Of a DNA stretch of 64,000 nt, positions 36,629 to 44,310 are shown in pieces; the stretch's first letter is position 1; every line of letters starts with the position of its first letter. A program made the translations under genes and the position numbers. Source of the stretch: CAVSUZ01 sp963795415. Lineage in GTDB: Bacteria > Pseudomonadota > Alphaproteobacteria > Acetobacterales > Acetobacteraceae. The notes below the pieces were generated by a model that made no database searches, had not been told where the DNA came from, and saw only the letters and a list, made by a program, of their open reading frames with translations. The DNA is taken from positions 310,001 to 374,000 of the forward strand of contig CAWCHQ010000003.1 in the NCBI GenBank assembly GCA_963795415.1, given 5' to 3'.

Positions 36629-37687
36629 AATTCTCGATCGCGGTCAACATGGAGCGGTCGGCGCCTGGCCAGGATATGCGCGAGGTCGCCCGGCAGGCGC
36701 TCGAACTGGTGCAGGTGGCCGAGGCGGGTGGTTTCGAGATTGCCTGGGCCGCCGAGCACCACACAATCGAACTGACCGTCGGACCTAATCCGTTCACGAT
36801 CCTGATGCACTGGGCGGCGCACACATCGCAAATCCGTTTGGGAACAGCCGTGGTGGTGGCGCCTTATTGGCACCCCATCCGGGTTGCCGGAGAAGCGGCG
36901 TTGTTCGATCTCTTTAGCGATGGCCGGCTGGAGCTGGGTCTCGGGCGCGGCGCTTTCCAATACGAGTTCGACCGGATGGCCAGCGGCATGGACCAACGCG
37001 AGGGTGGGCGCCATTTGCGGGAGATGCTGCCCGGTACTGCGCCGGTTGTGGCAGGGCGATACCGAGCATCGCGGGGAAATCTGGCACTTCCCGCGCGCGA
37101 CATCGGTCCCGAAGCCGTTGCAGAAACCGCATCCGCCGATCTGGGTGGCAGCGCGCGATCCGGACACGTTCGCCTGGGCCATGGGCTCGGGCGCCCACAT
37201 CATGGCCACGCCGCTGTCGCGTCCGCACGCGGAAGTTGCCATCCTCGGACAGCGCTTCGCCGACACGCTGGCCAAATTCCCGGGCATCAGGCGCCCGCGC
37301 TTCCTCATGCTGCGCCGGACCTGCGTCTATGCGCATGAGGACGAGTGGCGCATCCCCGTGCAGGCCTCAGCGGAATACGGGCGGCAGTTCGAGAACCTGT
37401 TCCGCAATATCGGCACGGTGAACAACGGTTTTCCGGAGCCTGCCGCGTGGGGACAGCTTGCCAACCGCGACGATTACAGGCCGGAGGCGATACAGGACAG
37501 CCTGGTGTTCGGTACGCCAGAGCAGGTGGTCGCGAAATTGGAAGATTATCGGGCAGCGGGAGTGGATCAGTTCTGCTACGGGGCGTCATTCGGATTGCCC
37601 CACAAAATCGCTCTTCGCTCGCTGGAACTCTTCATCACGAAGATCATGCCGCGCTTCACGGCTCAGCCGGCAGACGCCAGCCGATGA
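36625..37687 (+). pseudogene. Second LLM-class flavin-dependent monooxygenase, frameshifted
   Basis: The start MKFSIAVNMERSAPGQDMRE leads into GGFEIAWAAEHHTIEL and GRLELGLGRGAFQYEFDRM, typical luciferase-like blocks. Near 37031 the frame changes within REMLP / VLRRLWQGDTEHRG and continues with KPHPPIWVAARDPDTFAWA to a normal end. Joined length is about 353 residues. The gene overlaps the hydrolase stop as GTGA. Confidence 0.83.
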
Positions 37688-37736
37688 CCAGATCAGCAAC
37701 CGCGCGATATCATGCGCGAAAGGGGAGGTTCGAACG

Positions 37737-38831
37737 GTGAAAAGCAGGTTCTTCAGTGCGCACGACCCTGAGTTCACACGTCGCGCGCTGCTGCGTCTGA
37801 GTGTCCTGGCGGGGATAGGCGGCTCGCTGGGCGCAACCACCAGCAAAGCCGATGCCGCGGGAGGTGAATTCGCGGGAAAAAATGTCACGTTCGCAAGCTG
37901 GGGCGGCTCGTATCAGGACGCTCAGGCGACGTGCTACTGCGCGCCGTTCACCGCAGCCACGAGCGCGAAGGTATTGCAGGCGGGACCCGTGGAATACGCC
38001 AAGCTGCGTACCATGGTGCAATCGGGCCAGCCGACATGGGACGTGGTCGATATCACCATAGAGTTCCTGTACACCGCCGCGAAAGATGGGCTGTTCGAGA
38101 AGATCGATCCGGCGGTGGCGCACGTGGATCGCATCAAACCGGAGTTTCGCCACGAATACGGGGTGGGCGACATCGTCTGGTCCTATAACATCGCCTACAG
38201 CCCGTCTGCTTTCCCCAACGGCACGGGACCGCAGAGCTGGGCGGATGTTTTCAATCTGAAGCAGTTCCCTGGCACGCGGACCCTGCGGGACCGGGTGGCA
38301 CCGATGCTGGAAATCGCATTGATGGCGGATGGCGTGCCGCCGGACAAGCTATATCCGCTGGACGTCGAACGTGCCTTCAGGAAGCTGGACACCATCAAAA
38401 AGAACACGATCTGGTGGACCACCAACTCTCAATCCCAGCAGCTGTTCACGGACGGCGAGGTCACCTGCGGCCTGATCCTGAACGGCCGCGCGTATGACGC
38501 CGTGCAAAAAGGCGCCAAGATCACGCTGGTGTGGAACCAGAACATCCAGTCGGTCGATTACCTGGTAATCCTGAAGGGCAGCCGCAACCGAGACGTTGGG
38601 ATGGCCTTGATCGGTGAAATGACGGTGGCCGAAAACCAGGCCAGGCTCGCCAACCTGATCGCCTATTCGCCGACCAATCCGGACGCGTTCAAGACCATCA
38701 ATCCGGCGCTTTCGCCCTGGCTGTCCACCAATCCGGAAAACGCCAGCAAGGGCTTCGTGATCAACGCGGAGTACTGGCGCGACCGGTACGAGAAGCTGGC
38801 GGAGCGGTGGGAGAATTGGAAACTGTCGTAG
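37737..38831 (+). CDS. ABC transporter substrate-binding protein, spermidine/putrescine (PotD) type
   Basis: The 364-residue protein has a twin-arginine-like signal (FTRRALLRLSVLAGIGGSLG) and then the PotD/AfuA-type start VTFASWGGSYQDAQ, with DVVDITIEFLYTAAKDGLFEKID. The GTG start has AGGGGAGG 8 bases upstream. The ligand pocket cannot be read, but neighbouring enzymes suggest a nitrogenous cation or amide rather than spermidine itself. Confidence 0.88.
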   Translation: MKSRFFSAHDPEFTRRALLRLSVLAGIGGSLGATTSKADAAGGEFAGKNVTFASWGGSYQDAQATCYCAPFTAATSAKVLQAGPVEYAKLRTMVQSGQPTWDVVDITIEFLYTAAKDGLFEKIDPAVAHVDRIKPEFRHEYGVGDIVWSYNIAYSPSAFPNGTGPQSWADVFNLKQFPGTRTLRDRVAPMLEIALMADGVPPDKLYPLDVERAFRKLDTIKKNTIWWTTNSQSQQLFTDGEVTCGLILNGRAYDAVQKGAKITLVWNQNIQSVDYLVILKGSRNRDVGMALIGEMTVAENQARLANLIAYSPTNPDAFKTINPALSPWLSTNPENASKGFVINAEYWRDRYEKLAERWENWKLS

Positions 38832-39694
38832 CAAAACCGGAGGCGCGCCTCCTACACCGGTTCCGCCCGCCGCCCGTTGACGCCAACCTGCTGCTTGTTC
38901 TCCCGGCAGCCGCACTGATTCTGGCCTGCTTCGCCTGGCCGGTGCTGAAGCTTCTGGGACTTAGCTTCAGCCAGCCAGTCCCGGGCGTCGGCAACTATCG
39001 AGCGTTATTCACGCACCCGGTTTATTTTCGGGTGCTGTGGAACACTGTGGTGATCAGCGCCAGCGTGGATCTGTTTTGCCTGCTCATTGGCTACCCGGTC
39101 GCCTACACCATCGCGGCCGCTTCGCAGCCGGCGCGCCGGCTGCTCATTTTCATGGTGCTGATCCCCTTTTGGAGCAGCGTGCTGGTGCGCAGCTTTGCCT
39201 GGATGGTGCTGTTGCAACGCAACGGGTTGATCAACGACATGCTCATCGGCCTGGGCTTGATCGAACGTCCCGCGCAGCTGGTTTACAACCGCATCGGCGT
39301 GCTGATCGGTATGGTGCAGATCCTGCTGCCGTTCATGATCTTCCCTTTGTTTACGGTGATGTCGCGCATCGATCCCTCCTATGCGCGGGCAGCCGCCACG
39401 CTCGGCGCGGGCCCGGTACGCAGCTTCGTGCATGTTTATCTCCCGCTGACGCTACCAGGCGTGTTGACCGGCGGCGCCCTCGTGTTCGTTCTCGCACTGG
39501 GTTACTACATCGTTCCTGCACTGCTCGGCGGCCTCGGCGATACTATGGCCGCGCAATTGATCGAGCAGCAGGTGGCGGATTTCGGCAACTGGGGTATGGC
39601 TGGCGCGCTGTCTGCGGCCCTGCTCGTTGGCACGGCAGTCGTGCTTGGATCGATCCTGCGCCTTTATGGCCGGGGAAGCGTCTGGCGCCGATGA
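38807..39694 (+). CDS. ABC transporter permease, PotB type
   Basis: The 295-residue permease has six predicted helices beginning at LLLVLPAAALILACFAWPVLKLL and the EAA loop SYARAAATLGAGPVRSFVHVYLPLTLPG. The GTG start overlaps the receptor gene by 25 bases. Confidence 0.9.
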   Translation: MGELETVVAKPEARLLHRFRPPPVDANLLLVLPAAALILACFAWPVLKLLGLSFSQPVPGVGNYRALFTHPVYFRVLWNTVVISASVDLFCLLIGYPVAYTIAAASQPARRLLIFMVLIPFWSSVLVRSFAWMVLLQRNGLINDMLIGLGLIERPAQLVYNRIGVLIGMVQILLPFMIFPLFTVMSRIDPSYARAAATLGAGPVRSFVHVYLPLTLPGVLTGGALVFVLALGYYIVPALLGGLGDTMAAQLIEQQVADFGNWGMAGALSAALLVGTAVVLGSILRLYGRGSVWRR

Positions 39695-40518
39695 ATAACA
39701 GCTGGGACGGTGATCGCCTCGCGGCGGTATTCCGAGGCCTCATCTGCAGCTTGCTGGCGGTTTATATGCTGGTGCCAATGGTGGTCGTGGTGATCATTTC
39801 GTTCAGCTCGGCCGCCTTTCTGCACTTTCCGCCGCCCGGTTTCTCGCTTCAGTGGTACCACCGCCTGTTTGCGACCGAGGCCTGGACCACTTCACTGCTT
39901 ACCAGTATTGAAATCATGGTGCCGACGGGGCTTCTGGCGACCGCTCTGGGCACCGCGGCCGCAGTAGGACTGGCGCGCTCGCGTTCCCCTGGCGCGGCCG
40001 CCATAGGAGCTGTGCTGATGGCGCCGATGGTCGTCCCGGTGATCATTATCGCAGCGGCGATCTTCACGCTGTTCCAGGCGTGGGGGATGAATGGAACGCT
40101 CAGCGGCCTGATCATCGCGCACACGATGCTGACCACGCCTTATGTAGTGGCGACCGTGCGTGGCGCGATGGAAACCGTTGACCGGCAGTTGGAGCAGGCT
40201 GCGCTGACGCTGGGGGCGACGCCGTGGCGGAGCTTCTGGCGCGTGACGTTTCCGCTAATACTTCCCGGTGTACTGTCCGGCATGCTGTTCGCTCTTGTGG
40301 TCTCGTTCGACGAACTGATCGTCTCCCTGTTCATCAGCACGCCGGAGGTGCGTCCAGTCACGGTGCAAATGTGGTCGGACGTGCGCGGCGCAGTGGATCC
40401 GACGATTTCCGCCATTGCCACGCTGCTGCTTGCATTCTCGCTGCTCGTGCTGCTGGCCGAGGCAGCGCTGCGCGATTGGCGGCGGCGCCGCGGCCTGGCT
40501 GAAGGCCTGCTGACGTGA
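39691..40518 (+). CDS. ABC transporter permease, PotC type
   Basis: The 275-residue permease starts at an ATGA overlap with the PotB-type gene. The EAA loop reads QLEQAALTLGATPWRSFWRVTFPLILPG and is followed by FALVVSFDELIVSLFIS, a PotC hallmark. It is the second half of the pore. Confidence 0.9.
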   Translation: MNNSWDGDRLAAVFRGLICSLLAVYMLVPMVVVVIISFSSAAFLHFPPPGFSLQWYHRLFATEAWTTSLLTSIEIMVPTGLLATALGTAAAVGLARSRSPGAAAIGAVLMAPMVVPVIIIAAAIFTLFQAWGMNGTLSGLIIAHTMLTTPYVVATVRGAMETVDRQLEQAALTLGATPWRSFWRVTFPLILPGVLSGMLFALVVSFDELIVSLFISTPEVRPVTVQMWSDVRGAVDPTISAIATLLLAFSLLVLLAEAALRDWRRRRGLAEGLLT

Positions 40519-41624
40519 CCGCGGGTTCGCTGGAACTGCGGGACGTCAGCAAACATTACGGCCCTGTCCGTGCCGTTGACCACGTTTCGCTCGTCGTGGC
40601 GTCCGGTGAATTCGTCACGCTACTCGGGCCATCGGGATCAGGAAAGACCACGACGCTGAGCATGATCGCAGGCCTCACCCGTCCGGGCAGCGGCGCTATC
40701 CTGCTCGATGGCCGGCCGCTCGATCCGCTGCCGCCGTATCGCCGCGATATCGGTGTGGTGTTTCAGAATTACGCGCTGTTTCCACACATGACCGTGGTCC
40801 GCAACGTCGCATTCCCGCTTCAGATGCGGCGCATGCCCGTCGGCGAGATCGCCAGCCGCGTCGCCCGCGCGCTGGAGCAGGTGGGGCTGGGCGAGTTCGG
40901 CGGGCGCTATCCGAATCAGCTTTCAGGCGGACAGCAACAGCGCGTTGCGCTTGCGCGGGCGATGGTGTTCGAACCGCCGATTCTACTGATGGACGAGCCG
41001 CTCGGCGCGCTCGACCGCAAGCTCCGCCAGCAGTTGCAGATCGAGATCAAGCGCCTGCATCGGGAGTTGGGGGTTTCGATCGTGTATGTGACGCATGATC
41101 AGGACGAGGCCTTGATGATGAGCGACCGCATCGCGGTGTTCAATCACGGCCGGATCGAGCAGGCGGGATCACCGGAAAGGTTATATGAGCGGCCGGCGAC
41201 GGTTTTTGTTGCGGGCTTTTTGGGCGAGTCCAACTTCTTCCATGCACGGGTGACGGAAGCCGCCGACCGGCATTGTCGGCTGAACGGAGGCGACCTGCAG
41301 TTGGCGACACAAGCTGAGGGTTTGACGGTAGGGAGTTCGGCGACCGTCGCTGTCAGGCCGGAGCGCGTGCGTATTGAGCGCATTGCAGCCACGGCCGCAG
41401 CCGGCACCGAGAACACGGTCACGGGCACCCTCGCCGAGGCGATCTATTTGGGTGGTATGAGAAAATACGTCGTGCGGCTCGCATCCGGCCAGGAGGTCAG
41501 CGCTACGGAACAGGCGGGTTCCCTGGGCAGCGGATCAATCATGGAGCCGGGCGATGCGGTGAGACTGTTCTGGGCTATCGAGGACTCGGTGGCGCTGCCA
41601 AGCGATCGATCTGCACGGCAGTAG
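40515..41624 (+). CDS. ABC transporter ATP-binding protein, PotA type
   Basis: The 369-residue ATPase has Walker A GPSGSGKTT near residue 39, signature LSGGQQQRVALARAM, Walker B ILLMDEPLGALD and a C-terminal TOBE domain (VAVRPERVRIERI). The GTG start overlaps the permease stop as GTGA. It powers the PotDBC-type importer. Confidence 0.92.
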   Translation: MTAGSLELRDVSKHYGPVRAVDHVSLVVASGEFVTLLGPSGSGKTTTLSMIAGLTRPGSGAILLDGRPLDPLPPYRRDIGVVFQNYALFPHMTVVRNVAFPLQMRRMPVGEIASRVARALEQVGLGEFGGRYPNQLSGGQQQRVALARAMVFEPPILLMDEPLGALDRKLRQQLQIEIKRLHRELGVSIVYVTHDQDEALMMSDRIAVFNHGRIEQAGSPERLYERPATVFVAGFLGESNFFHARVTEAADRHCRLNGGDLQLATQAEGLTVGSSATVAVRPERVRIERIAATAAAGTENTVTGTLAEAIYLGGMRKYVVRLASGQEVSATEQAGSLGSGSIMEPGDAVRLFWAIEDSVALPSDRSARQ

Positions 41625-41700
41625 GCCGCCGATTTCTGGAGCACACCGGTTCGGCCATTATCCACGCCGCCCCCCAGCTGGCTAAGTTGCTGGCAATCAG

Positions 41701-42665
41701 ATGGAGAGTGAATTGGGCCAGGATTTTCAACCGCTCGATTCCTCGCTCGTTCCGAGATACGGCGGGGGTCCGGCAACTTTCATGCGAGCAGCGCGCGCCG
41801 AAATTGCGCCGCCGCTTGAAATTGCGCTTGTCGGCGTTCCTCTTGATCTTGGCGCGACCTACCGCTCCGGCGCCAGGCACGGCCCAGCCGGTGTGCGCGA
41901 GGCGTCGCGCCTCATCCGCCAGGTCAACCCAACGACCGGCGTTGCACCCTACCGCCTGTGCAACATCGCCGATATCGGCGACGCACCTACCCATCCCTTG
42001 AGCGTCGAACGCAGCGTGGAACTCGTCGAAGAGTTCTATCAACGCATTCACTCCATTAGCGCATCGCCAATCTCCATTGGAGGCGACCACGTCGTGCCGC
42101 TGCCCATCCTGCGGGCCATCGCCAAAGACCGGCCGGTGGGTCTGCTGCAGATCGACGCCCACACCGATACCTTTGATGAGTTCATGGGCACGAAGATAAA
42201 CCATGCTACCTTTGTGCGCCGCGCAGTCGAAGAGAACCTGATTGACCCGAGTTCGCATCTTGCAGGTCGGCTTGCGAGGAACCCGCTATGGTGATGACGA
42301 CATCGTCTTTGGAGACCGGGTGGGTCTCCGAATGATTCAGATGGATGAGTACGAATTGCTCGGGCGCGCTGCAGTCATCGAGAAAATCCGCCGTGTGCTG
42401 GGCCAGGGGGCCGTTTACATCACCATCGATATTGATGGTCTCGATCCGAAGGACGCTCCAGGCACCGGCGTGCCCGAACCCGGCGGCATCTCCATGCGGG
42501 ACGTCCAGATGCTTCTGCGCGCTCACGGGGGCGGACGTTGTGGGCGCAGACATCTGCGAGGTTGCGCCCTCTCTCGACCCCACGGGGATAACCTGCATCA
42601 ACGCCGCCAACCTGATGTTCGAGCTGACTTGCCTCGTGGCCACGGCACGGAGTGCCCGAAAGTGA
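41701..42665 (+). pseudogene. Arginase/agmatinase-family ureohydrolase with two frameshifts
   Basis: The first frame has ALVGVPLDLGATYRSGARHGP and the manganese motifs SIGGDHVVPLP and LLQIDAHTD. Near 42245 it changes to a frame with VRILQVGLRGTRYGDDDIVF and the third metal motif YITIDIDGLDPKDAPGTG. Near 42525 it changes again to LTGADVVGADICEVAPSLDP, the normal C-terminal block. All metal ligands are encoded. The intact enzyme would hydrolyse a guanidino or amidino compound, releasing urea; agmatine itself is not proven. Confidence 0.85.
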
Positions 42666-42770
42666 TGAGCCAGGACGAGTTCAGCCAGCCGATCGCGAGT
42701 AATAATGCCAGTTGCAGGAGCCGACTTTGGCGTCCTACGATCCTCCTTGGGAATGCGAGGGAGGGGCCGA

Positions 42771-43316
42771 ATGGCCGATGGAAGCGGTGCCATGATTTTG
42801 CAGTTTCCGACGCAGAGACGAGAGCAGCGACCGAGCATCGAACTCGTAACGCGCCTGGCGCCGCCGCGCTCTCTCGTGGACACTCTGATGGCCGAGGCGG
42901 GTCTGGCACCCTGGGAGGCGGCCGCGGGGATGGCGGCGGAGCTTGCGCAGCAGGCAAAGGCCATGGAGGCGGGCTACAAGCGTGATGAGGTAATCCTCAG
43001 GTTGCGGACCCTGGTCGACGCGCAAATTGCGCATGCCGCCGAAATTTGTCTGAACTACCAGGACATCGCCGACCGCCTGGTCGGGCTGGAAGTCAAGGCT
43101 GCCCGCGCGGAACGGCTCAGTGCAGAGATGCAGACAATCCTGCACCGCGCCCGCGCCGACTGGCGGGGGCATGCGATTGCGGCGCGTGCAGCGGCCGACG
43201 CGGCGCAGGGCGCGGTGCGGACCTTGGTAGCCTATATCCGCAATGGCCTTGCGGCGCCGCAGGGACGCGCGTCCGCAGAACCGGAGCAATTACCCCTCTT
43301 CGCGGCGGTGGGGTAA
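42771..43316 (+). CDS. Hypothetical protein
   Basis: The 181-residue protein starts at an ATG with GAGGGAGG upstream (MADGSGAMILQFPTQRR) and ends EQLPLFAAVG. The middle is mainly alpha-helical and rich in Ala, Arg and Glu (AAGMAAELAQQAKAMEAGYKRDEV, LSAEMQTILHRARADWRG), without signal peptide or membrane segments. I do not recognise the family. It lies between the broken ureohydrolase and the gcrA-like gene. Confidence 0.5.
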   Translation: MADGSGAMILQFPTQRREQRPSIELVTRLAPPRSLVDTLMAEAGLAPWEAAAGMAAELAQQAKAMEAGYKRDEVILRLRTLVDAQIAHAAEICLNYQDIADRLVGLEVKAARAERLSAEMQTILHRARADWRGHAIAARAAADAAQGAVRTLVAYIRNGLAAPQGRASAEPEQLPLFAAVG

Positions 43317-43388
43317 CACGAGGGCGCCCATAGCGGGCGATGTCGGCGTGCTCTTGCCAGCCTACGGGTCCCCCCTGTTGCGGTGTGA

Positions 43389-43907
43389 TCAGGCAGTTTG
43401 GTCGCGCCGGTCACGTGGCTTGTGATAGGCGAGGGCACAGTGCTCTTCACAATAGGGTTTGCCCGGGGCGGTCCGCGCATTGCAGAAACGGAAACCATGC
43501 GTGCCGGGTTCGCCAAAGGGCCAGCAGCAGGAAGTTGCCCTCTGCGATAAGGGCCCTGGGCTTGCCGCGACCTGAACTGCCGGCAGGGCTGGAGATGAGA
43601 CTGAGCATGGTTCCCTAAGGGGCGGCGATGACTGTCCCATTTCGCGACGTTTGGGAGCCGTGCTGCGCCCGATCTTGGCAAGCTTCCGCGGCGGCCGCGG
43701 TCCCGGTCGTGGAGCGCTGGTGCCCGCCGATCGGATGGGAGACGGCCGGTGCGACAGTTTCAGTCGATGTGCTTTGCCGATGACGGCATTTTTGGAAATG
43801 CCGAGCCGCCGGCCGATCTCAGAAGTCGAGTATCCCTCGTCCCAGAGGGTTCGCAGTTGGGCAATGACGTCGTCGCCCCACTTCGCATTTGTCGAAGCGC
43901 CTGTCAT
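43389..43907 (-). CDS. GcrA-family cell-cycle regulator
   Basis: The 172-residue protein has the GcrA helix-turn-helix at residues 8-50 (WGDDVIAQLRTLWDEGYSTSEIGRRLGISKNAVIGKAHRLKL), a Pro/Ser-rich linker and the conserved C-terminus CCWPFGEPGTHGFRFCNART, GKPYCEEHCALAYH. GcrA proteins bind sigma-70 and methylated GANTC promoters in alphaproteobacteria. The ATG has GGGAGG 7 bases upstream. It may be a second, accessory copy because its surroundings are not a core locus. Confidence 0.85.
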   Translation of the reverse strand: MTGASTNAKWGDDVIAQLRTLWDEGYSTSEIGRRLGISKNAVIGKAHRLKLSHRPSPIRSAGTSAPRPGPRPPRKLAKIGRSTAPKRREMGQSSPPLREPCSVSSPALPAVQVAASPGPLSQRATSCCWPFGEPGTHGFRFCNARTAPGKPYCEEHCALAYHKPRDRRDQTA

Positions 43908-44108
43908 TTCGTCCTCCCTCAGATCGTTAGAGGGTTGTCGCCAGGGCCGCAAGTATCGCGGCAGCGAATATGGCGGAATTACAAGCGTCTGAACTGTGCG
44001 GCTGCGGTGGGATCTCAGAAGTGATCCGGCGGAATGGCGGCGTGTCGCATTCAGCGATGGCTCGCTGCCCCATAGGCGAGCCGCTCTAAGCCCGCAACGC
44101 CGGAGCTT
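43908..44108. other. Gene-free stretch upstream of gcrA-like
   Basis: It should hold the gcrA-like promoter on the minus strand; I see no clear motif or gene. Confidence 0.3.
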
Positions 44109-44288
44109 CTATCCTGGGCGGAAAAAATCAGCCGGCAGCACAGGTGTGTCGGCGCGCACGTCGCCTCCTTTGAATTCCAGGCACTTGGGTTTTACGAACG
44201 CCTCGGTTACACCGCGTTCGCAGCGCACGAAGGGTTGCCACCAGGGCACCGGCATGTGCATCTCCGTAAAGAATTCTAGCTTTACGAT
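44109..44288 (-). pseudogene. Unidentified C-terminal gene fragment
   Basis: The frame reads VKLEFFTEMHMPVPWWQPF, then EAFVKPKCLEFKGGDVRADT and PVLPADFFRPG before the stop. Its composition looks like a real, conserved protein end, yet there is no plausible start and the frame upstream runs into the oxidoreductase gene. I do not recognise the family. Confidence 0.35.
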
Positions 44289-44310
44289 GTCATAAGCCGA
44301 TCTTAGGACT

